From Oceanobacillus piezotolerans (GTDB taxonomy: Bacteria > Bacillota > Bacilli > Bacillales > Amphibacillaceae), in NCBI RefSeq assembly GCF_003665065.1, contig NZ_RCHR01000002.1:620001-684000 (forward strand): a stretch of DNA of 64,000 nucleotides, in the 5' to 3' direction. The notes under the pieces were generated by a model. That model worked only from the letters and a program-made list of their open reading frames with translations, had not been told where the DNA came from and did not search any database. This document shows, in pieces, positions 1 to 8,129 of this stretch. Made by a program: the position numbers and the translations under genes. Numbering within the stretch: the stretch's first letter is position 1; every line of letters begins with the position of its first letter.

Positions 1-16
1 TTTAATAACTCCAAGA

Positions 17-1738
17 CTATCCCCTCTTTCTTTTCCTTATAAAGCGCCAATTTCCATATACCGTCGTCAGTATTAACGTATTCAGAATCATTAAGATAAC
101 GGTATATACTAAGTTTAGTGCTTTCGTATCTGCAGAAGCTGAGTTACCCGTTGCATTCATAATCGTAATACCTAATGGTTCAAACAGCGGATGATATAGA
201 AAGACAGTCAGGTCATAATCTGGCAAAATACCAATAAAGTTTAAAGAGAATATTCCTAAAATAGTAGGCATAATAATCGGTAGAATGACCTTGATAAACG
301 TATAAAAGGCGTTAGCTCCAAGATTCTTCGCTGCATCTTCAACCTCCTGATTCACTCCAAAGAAAGCGGACTTGGATATACGAAGTGTAAATGGGATATG
401 TACAATAATATATCCAAACAACAGTAACCAAAGTGTGCCGGTAAATACCTGATTAAAGACTACCCATTGGCCTGTATTAAATGTAACCGATAGTCCAACA
501 GCAATCAGTGTAGATGGTAAAAACCAAGGAATCATCAAGCTATAGTCAAGTGTCCTCGTTAATAGGTTATTATGTATTTTCATTAAATACGCACAGAGTA
601 AACAAAAGGCAACAACGATAAAGGAACCCAAGAAGCCATAAACGAGTGAAATGAGATATGGTCGGATAGCCTCTATGCTTGAAAAGGTTAACAGGTAGTT
701 GTCGATCGTAAAGCTATCCAAACTAATCATTCCAGATGAAATCGCTAATGAATCCGTAAAGGAATATATAATGATAGCCAGCACTGGCATAGAATAGATA
801 ACAAATAATACATAAGCAATGATATGTACGAGAACATTTAATCCTTTATTATTGATTTTCTGTTTCACGATAGAGGTTTTTGTTTTGGATATCGATATGT
901 AATTTCCCTTCTCTTCTGAACGAATCATAAAGGTAAGAACAATGATCGTTACGATCCCTAACACCAATGCTAATACGGTGGCCAAATCCTTGGAGCTTGA
1001 GCTATTAGCAAAGGTTAGTATCATTGGTGTTATCGTCTCAAACTCTCTTCCACCAAATACTAACGGTGCAGAAGTTGCACTCAAACCAGTTAAGAACGTA
1101 AGAATCGTTAAAGCAAAAAGGGTTGGTTTTAATGTAGGTAATACAACTTTTGTAAGAATCGTAAATTGGGAAGCACCTAAATTCTTCGCAGCTTCAATCG
1201 TTTGATAATCAATACTACGCATGGCGCTTGATAGAAACAGCATGTGATTGGAAGTACATGCGAACGTCATAACAAAAGCGACAGCAAATAACCCACTAAA
1301 CCAGCTATCATTCCAGTGTGGATTAAGCTGTAATAAAAACTGTGTAATGGGGCCATTTTCTCCATACACAAGCTTATAACCTAGGTTTAATGCTACACCA
1401 CCATAGACAAGCGTGGAGAAATAACTAATCTTTAAAACATTAGCACCCTTAATATCAAAGTAATTTGTAAATAGCACTAAAGATACTCCTACAAGATTAA
1501 CGGTAACTACCAATATAAATGCGAGCAGAATACTATTTAGAATACTGCCGATGGCCCTGTCAGAACGCAGCAGTTTTTCCACTGGTTCCAATGAAAATGT
1601 TCCCGTTCCAAAGAAAGTTTCGTAGATGGTATTGACATTCGGATATATAAGGAAGGCAAATACAAACCATACAATAAAAAAAGATAGAATAACGGTAATA
1701 GGATTAATGCGGTACCAATTGCTTTTTAGTGTATTCAT
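17..1738 (-). CDS. ABC transporter permease, fused double permease (iron/aminoethylphosphonate type)
   Basis: Inner-membrane channel of a binding-protein-dependent importer. About 573 residues with some twelve hydrophobic segments. Two permease domains are joined in one chain, each with its own EAA loop for docking the ATPase: EAAKNLGASQF at about residue 185 and EDAAKNLGANAF at about residue 470. This duplicated architecture is typical of FbpB-type ferric and PhnU2-type 2-aminoethylphosphonate permeases. The start is placed at the ATG at 1738, because AAGGAGG lies nine bases upstream; a GTG nine bases earlier would overlap that site. It is the last gene of a three-gene operon (binding protein, ATPase, permease), six-base spacing to the ATPase. 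The PhoP-like boxes upstream of the operon and the neighbouring phosphoesterase favour an organophosphorus substrate over iron, but this is inference. Confidence 0.85.
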   Translation of the reverse strand: MNTLKSNWYRINPITVILSFFIVWFVFAFLIYPNVNTIYETFFGTGTFSLEPVEKLLRSDRAIGSILNSILLAFILVVTVNLVGVSLVLFTNYFDIKGANVLKISYFSTLVYGGVALNLGYKLVYGENGPITQFLLQLNPHWNDSWFSGLFAVAFVMTFACTSNHMLFLSSAMRSIDYQTIEAAKNLGASQFTILTKVVLPTLKPTLFALTILTFLTGLSATSAPLVFGGREFETITPMILTFANSSSSKDLATVLALVLGIVTIIVLTFMIRSEEKGNYISISKTKTSIVKQKINNKGLNVLVHIIAYVLFVIYSMPVLAIIIYSFTDSLAISSGMISLDSFTIDNYLLTFSSIEAIRPYLISLVYGFLGSFIVVAFCLLCAYLMKIHNNLLTRTLDYSLMIPWFLPSTLIAVGLSVTFNTGQWVVFNQVFTGTLWLLLFGYIIVHIPFTLRISKSAFFGVNQEVEDAAKNLGANAFYTFIKVILPIIMPTILGIFSLNFIGILPDYDLTVFLYHPLFEPLGITIMNATGNSASADTKALNLVYTVILMILNTLILTTVYGNWRFIRKRKRG

Positions 1739-1752
1739 CTGTTTCACCCTCC

Positions 1753-2781
1753 TTATTTATATTGCAGAATATCGTTCTGACTAAGAATGATTTTTACTTT
1801 TTTATTTTCAATCATATCCTTTTGCAGCTTCTCCTTCGAAACCGCATGCAATGTTGTCCCTTCCACCATAATGGAATACTTTGTATAAAGACCATAGTAT
1901 TCAAAATCAATGATTTCTCCTTCAAACATTACTTCATCACTTGCCATATCAAAAGAATCACTCTCTGGAATGATTTTCAACCTTTCAATTCTAGAATAGA
2001 ATTTACTGAAATCCGTTTGATTTAATAAAGAAAAACGGTCCGGATATTTAGAAACTAGGGAGGTAAGCTGATTGTTATCCCCAATAAAATTACAAACAAA
2101 CTCCGAAAGAGATTGCTCATAAATTTCATCAGGCGTACCAATTTGCTCAATCTTCCCTTTATTAAATACTGCAATTCGGTCTGATAAAGTTAACGCTTCT
2201 TCTTGGTCATGCGTCACATAGATCGTCGTGATGCCAACGTTTTTTTGCAGATGCTTTAATTCATTACGAAGCTGCACACGTAATTTCGCGTCTAAGTTGG
2301 ATAAAGGTTCATCTAATACTAAGATCGAAGGCTCATTGACAAGAGCACGAGCAATCGCCACTCGCTGCTGCTGACCTCCAGAAAGCTCGGATACTTTCTT
2401 TTGCAGCTGATTCACATCAAGATCTACCTTACTCGCAATCTCGTGCACTTTTCCTTCAATACTTTGCTTCTTCCACTTTTTCACTTTTGGTCCAAATGCA
2501 ATATTCTCAAATACAGTCATGGTCGGGAAAAGCGCATAGCTTTGAAAAACCATCTTTATATCTCTTTTTTCAGTTGGTAGTTTCGTTATATCCTTGCCAT
2601 TTACTAAAATTCTCCCTGAGGTAGGATAATTTAATCCAACCAATGCTCTTAGTGTAGTAGTTTTCCCACAACCAGAAGGTCCCAGGAATGTAAAAAACTC
2701 GCCATCCTTCACTTCAAAATTTAAATTCTCCACCGCTGTAAAATCGTCATACTTTATCGTAATATTCTCGAACGTAATCAT
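1753..2781 (-). CDS. ABC transporter ATP-binding protein (iron/phosphonate type)
   Basis: Energises import through the adjacent double permease. About 342 residues. Walker A GPSGCGKT is at residues 34-41, the signature LSGGQQQR and Walker B ILVLDEP follow, and the H-loop lies in YVTHDQEE. A C-terminal extension of about 100 residues resembles the regulatory TOBE-like domain of this family. The start is set at the ATG at 2781 (MITFEN): GAAGGGG lies six bases upstream and alignment with the family begins here. A longer frame would add 14 residues without support. It lies between the binding protein (162 bases upstream, with a hairpin in the gap) and the permease. Substrate cannot be told from the ATPase alone. 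Confidence 0.9.
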   Translation of the reverse strand: MITFENITIKYDDFTAVENLNFEVKDGEFFTFLGPSGCGKTTTLRALVGLNYPTSGRILVNGKDITKLPTEKRDIKMVFQSYALFPTMTVFENIAFGPKVKKWKKQSIEGKVHEIASKVDLDVNQLQKKVSELSGGQQQRVAIARALVNEPSILVLDEPLSNLDAKLRVQLRNELKHLQKNVGITTIYVTHDQEEALTLSDRIAVFNKGKIEQIGTPDEIYEQSLSEFVCNFIGDNNQLTSLVSKYPDRFSLLNQTDFSKFYSRIERLKIIPESDSFDMASDEVMFEGEIIDFEYYGLYTKYSIMVEGTTLHAVSKEKLQKDMIENKKVKIILSQNDILQYK

Positions 2782-2897
2782 GGTATTCCCCTTCTCTTTG
2801 TTAGAAAACTTGGCTGTCGCCAAGCATTTTAGGCGTCAGCCTTAGTTACACTTATGCAGGTAAGTAAGTTTATATTTTCATACCTGCCTAATAGAAG

Positions 2898-2926
2898 AGG
2901 ATTGAAATAATCAGTATTTCAATCCT
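2898..2926 (-). terminator. Intercistronic hairpin, partial terminator or mRNA stabiliser
   Basis: A perfect 12-bp stem (AGGATTGAAATA with its complement, 5-nt loop) sits 18 bases after the binding-protein stop and before the ATPase gene. On the minus strand it is followed by a weak pyrimidine run (TCTTCT). A second small hairpin (GCAGGTA/TACCTGC) follows at about 2855-2886. This arrangement is common after ABC binding-protein genes, where it raises expression of the binding protein relative to the membrane parts. Confidence 0.55.
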
Positions 2927-2943
2927 AATCTATTATTTATATA

Positions 2944-4044
2944 TTAAAAGATTTCTAGTTCTAATTTTTCTACCCAAGCATCAATATTCTCTGTAACAAA
3001 TTCCCAATCTATTTCCTGTGGCTTCACATCTGCAAAGATTTCTGATTGGAAGTCAGTTATTTGTCCTTCTGCTTCTTTATTAGCTGGCATTGCATTGAAC
3101 TCAGCAGCAAAAGCACCTTGAACATCAGAAGAGCCAAACCAGTCTACGAATTCTTGTGCCTTCTCTTCTTGCTCTGTACCATTGACAATTGCAATACTCT
3201 CCACTACTTGCGGAGTTCCAACTTCAGGGTGAATAAAGGCAGGCTCTGTATCATATTGCTCCATTTTGGCAGCAAGTTCACCAGAAATCATCGTACCGAT
3301 TGGGGCATCACCTGATGCAAACATCGTAAAGTAGTCTTCTCCTTCTGGAATTTGAACACCATTTGCATAGTAACGCTCAATCGTTTCCCAGCCTTCATCG
3401 GAAATGCCAAGTTCCCCTTCTGGATCCGCAAATTGCGCAAGAATACTTGCTACAATTACTTTTGCTGTTGCAGAACCTAGATCATCACGCGCTTGGTAGA
3501 TACCTTTAAATGCTTCATCATTCGCTAATTCAAGGTAGCTTTCTGGTGCATCTGCTTCCTTCACAAATTCAGGATTATAAGATAAAATCAGTGCCTGCTT
3601 TACCAGACCATGATAGTAACTATCTGCATCGTTGATTCCTTCTTCTACTTCATCTGCCCATGCTGGAGCATAAGGGATTAAAATATCTTCTGCTTGCAAC
3701 TGTTCAAAAAACATATGATTTAGACCAAACACAACATCCGCAACAGGGTTGGCCTTCTCTGAAATTAGGCGATTGGTAACATCTCCCCCACCAGCTCCAA
3801 CGATTTCAATATTAAAGCCAGCCTTCTCTGCCTCTTCTACTATCCATTCTCCACGTCCATCACTATTTGAATTGGTATAAACGATTAAGGCATCGTCTGA
3901 ATTGCCTGCTCCTGAAGTTTCTTCCGACTCAGAAGCTGTTCCTTCTGTTTCTTCCGCTTCTCCACTGCTGCCACAAGCAGCTAAGAAAAGTACTGCAGCT
4001 AGTCCAAATAATAGAAATAATTGCTTCCAACCTCTTGTTTCCAT
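2944..4044 (-). CDS. ABC transporter substrate-binding lipoprotein
   Basis: Extracellular receptor of the importer, about 366 residues. It begins with a lipoprotein signal peptide: Arg/Lys at the start, a hydrophobic core, then lipobox LAAC and a Ser/Glu-rich linker. The mature part opens with LIVYTNSNSDG and carries ISEKANPVADVVFG, the pattern of the type-2 periplasmic binding proteins for ferric iron and for 2-aminoethylphosphonate. The start is placed at the ATG at 4044 because GGAGGG lies eight bases upstream and the signal peptide begins there; an upstream Met 17 codons earlier has no ribosome site. First gene of the ABC operon, divergent from the phosphoesterase gene. Substrate is not determined; organophosphorus compounds are the favoured guess. 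Confidence 0.85.
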   Translation of the reverse strand: METRGWKQLFLLFGLAAVLFLAACGSSGEAEETEGTASESEETSGAGNSDDALIVYTNSNSDGRGEWIVEEAEKAGFNIEIVGAGGGDVTNRLISEKANPVADVVFGLNHMFFEQLQAEDILIPYAPAWADEVEEGINDADSYYHGLVKQALILSYNPEFVKEADAPESYLELANDEAFKGIYQARDDLGSATAKVIVASILAQFADPEGELGISDEGWETIERYYANGVQIPEGEDYFTMFASGDAPIGTMISGELAAKMEQYDTEPAFIHPEVGTPQVVESIAIVNGTEQEEKAQEFVDWFGSSDVQGAFAAEFNAMPANKEAEGQITDFQSEIFADVKPQEIDWEFVTENIDAWVEKLELEIF

Positions 4045-4143
4045 TTCCAATTCCCTCCAAATAATATGTAATAATGACAAAAAGTAATATTTCATTTTAT
4101 TTCACTGGATATCAATTTTTATCATTGAATTTAGTATAAACTC

Positions 4144-4192
4144 ATTCTATTAAAATACTTTGTAGACACTGTAAATTATCTGTAAATATTAA
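4144..4192 (-). promoter_or_regulatory. Candidate PhoP box and -10 for the ABC operon
   Basis: On the minus strand two TTTACA hexamers lie 11 bp apart (4181-4186 and 4170-4175), preceded by TTAATA and followed by TCTACA (4161-4166) and a TAGAAT -10 at 4144-4149. Repeated TT(A/T/C)ACA hexamers at roughly 11-bp spacing just upstream of a -10, with no proper -35, is the known layout of PhoP-activated promoters in Bacillus subtilis. Inference from pattern only. Confidence 0.45.
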
Positions 4193-4245
4193 CAACGCAC
4201 TAGCTGAGACCTTGTATAACATCTTTTTAATGTACATGTTGAATA

Positions 4246-4298
4246 TTTACATTAGTTTACATTAAATTAATACTAAGTTAATAGTAGACAAATAGAAT
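4246..4298 (+). promoter_or_regulatory. Candidate PhoP box and -10 for the phosphoesterase operon
   Basis: Four hexamers lie in line on the plus strand: TTTACA at 4246 and 4256, TTAATA at 4267 and 4278, with 10-11 bp spacing. A TAGAAT -10 follows at 4293-4298. The first two match the B. subtilis PhoP half-site; the last two are weaker. With the array on the other strand this predicts phosphate-starvation control of both divergent operons. Confidence 0.5.
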
Positions 4299-4330
4299 GA
4301 TAATAAATGATAAAATAAGGAGGGGTATTA

Positions 4331-5191
4331 ATGTTTAAGATGATTGGTATGGGGGATTTACATTTTCCAAGTAAGAACAAACAAGGTGAACTGCTATCGA
4401 CAGAAGAACGTAAAACTAGAGATACGTTTTATAACTATTATATGAATGAGTTTTTCAAACAAGATGCTGATATATATTTCTCTGTGGGGGATATTACTAC
4501 ATCAGGTGATATACCTGAGTTCGATGATCTATATAGAATGATTAGAAAATACAATCGAAATTTCCGCCAGGTTCTAGGAAACCATGATTTATTGCAATAT
4601 TCAAGAAAGGAAATTTATGACAGACTAAATTGCAAAAACAATAGCTTTTATGAAAACGGGGATGTCATTCTTGTTTATTTAGAGACAGGAAGAGAGATGG
4701 ATAGAAAAAATTTTGGTGGATGGATTTCTGAAGAACAAAAGGAATGGCTGAGCTCCATGATTTCTAAATCGGGAGCGAAAACACTCGTCATTATAGCCCA
4801 TCATCCAGTTTATAATACAACAAAAAATACAGTAGAAGACATGCATCATGTCGATCCTAAAACAGAGTTATGGTCTGTGCTAGAAAAGAAAAAAGATTGG
4901 ATTGGAATTTACATCAATGGTCATATACATGAAGATTCCATCGCAAAAAGAAATAATTGGCATTTCATTCAATTTTGCTCTGTTTTGGATGATCCAGCAT
5001 TACGATTGTTTGAATTTAGCAAGGATACATTCTCTTACCAAACACATCGCTTAACAGATAGCGAAATGAAGGAGAAAGCAACCTGCATCGGGCAATTCAA
5101 CGAACAGTTCCGCCTGCAGGAGGATGGTCCAGGTACAGAGAAGGAGCGAAATTTAATAATCGATTTAAATAGAAATTTATTAGTAAATTAG
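4331..5191 (+). CDS. Calcineurin-like metallophosphoesterase
   Basis: Predicted cytoplasmic dinuclear-metal phosphoesterase of 286 residues, probably hydrolysing a phosphodiester or phosphomonoester. All family blocks are visible: GDLH (residues 8-11), GD (53-54), GNHD (83-86), the HH pair (157-158) and GHIH (197-200). No signal peptide. AAGGAGGGG lies seven bases before the ATG. It is followed after 17 bases by a PP2C-like phosphatase, likely in one transcript. It diverges from an ABC importer of the phosphonate/iron type and has PhoP-like hexamers upstream, so release of phosphate from an imported organophosphorus compound is a reasonable role. The real substrate is unknown. Confidence 0.85.
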   Translation: MFKMIGMGDLHFPSKNKQGELLSTEERKTRDTFYNYYMNEFFKQDADIYFSVGDITTSGDIPEFDDLYRMIRKYNRNFRQVLGNHDLLQYSRKEIYDRLNCKNNSFYENGDVILVYLETGREMDRKNFGGWISEEQKEWLSSMISKSGAKTLVIIAHHPVYNTTKNTVEDMHHVDPKTELWSVLEKKKDWIGIYINGHIHEDSIAKRNNWHFIQFCSVLDDPALRLFEFSKDTFSYQTHRLTDSEMKEKATCIGQFNEQFRLQEDGPGTEKERNLIIDLNRNLLVN

Positions 5192-5208
5192 AATTAGGAG
5201 TGTTCACT

Positions 5209-6048
5209 TTGGGATTACGTCTTATTGAATTGTTTCATCAAGGAAAAAAGGATAGAGAAGATTTATGTGAGGATATGTATGTCTTTAATGATCATTTCGT
5301 CGCCGTAATTGACGGAGCTACCAATGTTTGGGGTACGAGAATTAAAGGCAAGACACCGGGACGCTTGGCAGCAGAAGTAATTAAATCATCGATAGAGAGT
5401 ATATCTGATGAAAAAATAGGTGTGGAGGACTTGATTTCATACATAAACACAGACTTGAAAAAAGTATATCATGAATATGGAATCCTGGAAGATTTGCAAA
5501 AAAACAGGACACTTGCACCTACTGCCAGCTTAGCGGTTTATAGCCATTTCCATCAGGAGATATGGCAAATTGGTGATTGCCAAGCTCTAATTGATGGACA
5601 AATGTATAAACATGAGAAGGAAATCGACTTTATTACCGCTAATGCTAGATCCTTATTTTTAGAGGCAGAGCTAAAAAAAGGGGTAACGATCGAAAGCTTA
5701 ATGGTTGAGGATACTGGCTGGGAATTTATAAAGCCCTTGATTCAGCAGCAATATTACCTGCAAAATGAGACGAACAGTCAATATGGATTCGAAGTGATTG
5801 ATGGCTTTGATATTCATATCCCCCAAGTAAAAAGAGTAAAAGTACCGGCCAACGCAAAAGAGATTGTTCTAGCATCAGATGGCTATCCGTTTTTAAAGCC
5901 CACACTGGAGAAATCGGAAGCTCGTCTGCAAGAAATACTTAAAAATGATCCATTATGTATTTGGGAGTATAAATGTACAAAGGGGCTGCAGAAAGGCAAT
6001 ATCTCATTTGATGATAGAGTCTATTTAAGATTTGAGAGACAGGATTAA
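5209..6048 (+). CDS. PP2C-superfamily phosphatase-like protein
   Basis: About 279 residues. Blocks typical of metal-dependent PP2C phosphatases occur in order: VIDGAT near residue 30, QIGDCQA near 120, VLASDGYPF near 220 and FDDRVYLRF at the end. The middle is divergent, so it may not act on phosphoproteins. The start is placed at the TTG at 5209, since TTAGGAG ends eight bases upstream; the GTG at 5200 overlaps that site. It follows the metallophosphoesterase closely and probably shares its promoter. The pairing with a phosphate-type ABC importer suggests a role in phosphate-ester use, but a regulatory role is also possible. Confidence 0.65.
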   Translation: MGLRLIELFHQGKKDREDLCEDMYVFNDHFVAVIDGATNVWGTRIKGKTPGRLAAEVIKSSIESISDEKIGVEDLISYINTDLKKVYHEYGILEDLQKNRTLAPTASLAVYSHFHQEIWQIGDCQALIDGQMYKHEKEIDFITANARSLFLEAELKKGVTIESLMVEDTGWEFIKPLIQQQYYLQNETNSQYGFEVIDGFDIHIPQVKRVKVPANAKEIVLASDGYPFLKPTLEKSEARLQEILKNDPLCIWEYKCTKGLQKGNISFDDRVYLRFERQD

Positions 6049-6084
6049 CCTTTGTGCATTTAATTATAGTAGTGACTTAGCTAG

Positions 6085-6243
6085 ATAGTTAGCTATTCTG
6101 ATAAGGTATCACAATTAGTTGATTTGGCGCAGCAATGGTTGACTGTAGATTCTAATGGTTGGAGCAATTATAAACCGTTGGTAAGCTCCATCAAATCATA
6201 TAAAAATAGGGAAAGGCAGCATTTCACTGTCTTTCCCTATTAA
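6085..6243 (+). pseudogene. Possible coding remnant, no start codon
   Basis: After a stop codon at 6082 one frame stays open for about 52 codons and reads like protein (it contains KVSQLVDLAQQWL and DSNGWSNYKPLV), then ends at TAA 6241. It has no start codon or ribosome site, and its last codons form the terminator hairpin. I do not recognise the family. It could be the 3' end of a deleted gene, or chance. Confidence 0.3.
6205..6243. terminator. Rho-independent terminator, probably bidirectional
   Basis: A 15-base arm (AATAGGGAAAGGCAG) pairs with CTGTCTTTCCCTATT across a 7-nt loop with one mismatch. It lies between the plus-strand phosphatase operon and the minus-strand stress gene that ends at 6258, so it can serve both. 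Confidence 0.8.
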
Positions 6244-6257
6244 TATATTAAACAGGA

Positions 6258-6647
6258 TTAGTTGTTATTGTTGTTCCTGCTGTTTCCGCCTTTTTTTCCA
6301 ATTTCACGGTAGAAATCTTTATCGTGGTTCTTCGATGTTGCTTTTCCACCTTTTTGGCCGATTTCTTCATAGAACTCCTGGTCATGGTTTCTTGAAGTGG
6401 TTTCTCCACCTTTTTGACCAATCTCCTCAAAGTGTTCTTGATCATATTTATCTGCTGTAGTTTCTCCGCCTTTTTGGCCGATTTCTTGATAGAATTCTTT
6501 ATCATGGTTCTTAGATGTTGCTTTTCCGCCTTTTTCTCCTATTTCTTGGTAGAACTCTTTATCATGATTTCTTGCTGTTTTGTTTCCACCCTTTTGACCT
6601 GCTTCTTCACGAGACATCTTGCTATTGTTTTTACTTCTTCTAGCCAT
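6258..6647 (-). CDS. General stress protein, KGG-repeat family (GsiB/YmdF-like)
   Basis: Small hydrophilic protein of about 129 residues built from five tandem copies of a roughly 20-residue unit of the form EFYxEIGxKGGxxT, ending in an Asn run. GsiB of B. subtilis has the same KGG repeats and is a strongly SigB-dependent, LEA-like stress protein. The start is placed at the ATG at 6647 (MARRSK), with AAAGGAG ten bases upstream; the earlier Met overlaps the ribosome site. Monocistronic, between a terminator and its own promoter region. A weak SigB-like promoter is visible upstream. The repeats make neighbouring frames look open as well; those are shadows. Confidence 0.85.
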   Translation of the reverse strand: MARRSKNNSKMSREEAGQKGGNKTARNHDKEFYQEIGEKGGKATSKNHDKEFYQEIGQKGGETTADKYDQEHFEEIGQKGGETTSRNHDQEFYEEIGQKGGKATSKNHDKDFYREIGKKGGNSRNNNNN

Positions 6648-6701
6648 TAAGAACATCTCCTTTAGAATAGATTTTATAAGCCTGTTGCTTATAGTTTATA
6701 T

Positions 6702-6727
6702 GTACCACCTATTCATCACTTCTAAAC
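6702..6727 (-). promoter_or_regulatory. Weak SigB-like promoter candidate
   Basis: On the minus strand GTTTAG (6722-6727) is followed after 14 bp by TGGTAC, near the SigB pattern GTTTAA, 12-15 bp, GGGTAT. The fit is poor at the -10, and the assignment rests mainly on the gene being a gsiB-like stress gene. The rest of 6728-6964 shows no gene that I can support. Confidence 0.3.
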
Positions 6728-6964
6728 GAGGTTCTTTGCATTTAATAGATTTGTAATAAAACAGGAATCTTTTGATACTTGTTTGTAAACTCCAAGAGGC
6801 ACATTACTATAGTATAGAATGATCAATTAATATACAATAAAAAGCTAGACGTTCTTTTATTAATAGGATAGAGCAAAACTGTGTAACTGGTTATTCCGAC
6901 AAAAAGAATGAAACCCTTTGAACATTTCCTGGGAAATGACAAATAAATGCAAAGTAAGGCTGGT

Positions 6965-7828
6965 CTAGCTTTCTAAGCGCTCCTTCACTTCGTCATATGT
7001 TGGCATGCCCTCTTGAGCACCCATTCTTTCTATCGCAATCGAGGCAGCAATATTCGCTCTACGAATCGCATTTTCCACTTCCAACCCACTAGCTACGTAA
7101 AAGGCTAAAGCTCCATTAAACGTATCCCCAGCACCTGTAGTATCCACTACTTTTGATTGGTAACCTGGAATTATTTTATCCTTATATTGCGCACCTTTAC
7201 TACCTAATGTTTTAATAAGCTTACTTTTATATTTATCCTCATTTATACCGAATAGCTGGGCCGCTTCCTCTTCATTTGGAGTAATATATAAGCTTTTCGT
7301 CCAAACCGCTTCTGGTATTTCCGCTGCTGGGGCTGGATTGATAATATATGGAATCCCATGTTCATAACAGAAATCAGCACACCACTTTATCGTCTCTAAA
7401 GGGATCTCCAGCTGCATTAAAACCATATCACTTCCCAATAATTTATCCTTGCATTGCTCCACATAGTCAGGAGTAACTGCATGATTAGCACCTGGCACAA
7501 CCATAATTCTATTGTCACCATCATATAAAATAATATTAGCAATACCAGTACTCACCGATTCTTCTCTAGCAACACCATCCATCTGTATGCCCTCTTTTTT
7601 TAAATGAAGGTATAATTCTTTTCCGAAGGCATCATGTCCTACTTTCCCTATAATCGATACATCCGCTCCCAGGCGAGCAGCAGCAACTGCTTGATTTGCT
7701 CCTTTCCCTCCAGGGCTAGTATGAAATTCTTTACCAAGTACAGTTTCACCTTGCTTGGGAAACTTAGTTACTGTCGTTACTAAATCCATATTTATACTGC
7801 CGACGATGGTTATTCTTGGGGTTGGCAT
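6965..7828 (-). CDS. rbsK: Ribokinase (PfkB family)
   Basis: Phosphorylates D-ribose to ribose 5-phosphate in the cytoplasm. 287 residues, close to the family's usual 290-310. The N-terminal substrate motif GSINMDLV and SPGGKGANQAVAAARLG are present. The C-terminal PfkB signature DTTGAGDTFNGALAF contains the catalytic Asp. The segment before it (about residues 195-215) looks slightly shortened relative to typical RbsK. GGAGG lies seven bases before the ATG. No ribose transporter or rbsR is adjacent, so it stands alone and could act on a related sugar. Confidence 0.8.
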   Translation of the reverse strand: MPTPRITIVGSINMDLVTTVTKFPKQGETVLGKEFHTSPGGKGANQAVAAARLGADVSIIGKVGHDAFGKELYLHLKKEGIQMDGVAREESVSTGIANIILYDGDNRIMVVPGANHAVTPDYVEQCKDKLLGSDMVLMQLEIPLETIKWCADFCYEHGIPYIINPAPAAEIPEAVWTKSLYITPNEEEAAQLFGINEDKYKSKLIKTLGSKGAQYKDKIIPGYQSKVVDTTGAGDTFNGALAFYVASGLEVENAIRRANIAASIAIERMGAQEGMPTYDEVKERLES

Positions 7829-7923
7829 AATAATTCCTCCAATCTTCTTCTATCTTTTCCAGCAACTATCAATGTAATATCCATGTTCACTATTTTACTA
7901 TAATTACTCTATGCTTATATAGA

Positions 7924-7956
7924 TAAAGAGCTCCCCTGTAAGTGACAGGGGAGCTC
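7924..7956 (-). terminator. Terminator after the small ORF / O-antigen-ligase-like gene
   Basis: Perfect 12-bp stem GAGCTCCCCTGT/ACAGGGGAGCTC with a 5-nt loop (7928-7956). On the minus strand it is followed by TTTATCT. It begins four bases after the stop codon of the 41-residue ORF, which supports that ORF being a real last gene. Confidence 0.8.
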
Positions 7957-7959
7957 CAT

Positions 7960-8085
7960 TTAATCAACTAGCTTAGAGTGATGATATTCGAATTTGCTGT
8001 ATAACTTTGATTGTAGTTCGCGGTCCAAACAATCCATTGAAAGCCTTGAATAATAGAGAGAAAACAATTGATGAATAAATTTCAT
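7960..8085 (-). CDS. Small protein of 41 residues, unknown
   Basis: Reads MKFIHQLFSLYYSRLSMDC and on to an acidic/basic tail ending KLVD. The ATG at 8085 has AGAGGAGG six bases upstream, a perfect ribosome site, and the stop is four bases before a strong terminator. It starts 44 bases after the O-antigen-ligase-like gene and is likely its operon partner. The N-terminal half is mildly hydrophobic and may associate with the membrane. I do not recognise a family. The expression signals are good; the function is unknown. Confidence 0.6.
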   Translation of the reverse strand: MKFIHQLFSLYYSRLSMDCLDRELQSKLYSKFEYHHSKLVD

Positions 8086-8129
8086 AATGTAACCTCCTCT
8101 TAATCAATCGCATTATCTGTTAGTAGGTA

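Noticed and set aside
942..1205. 87-codon plus-strand frame inside the permease gene
   Set aside because: Antisense shadow of the permease; no ribosome site and no protein-like features.
6248..6650. Alternative frames opposite and alongside the gsiB-like gene
   Set aside because: Repeat-driven shadows of the KGG-repeat gene.
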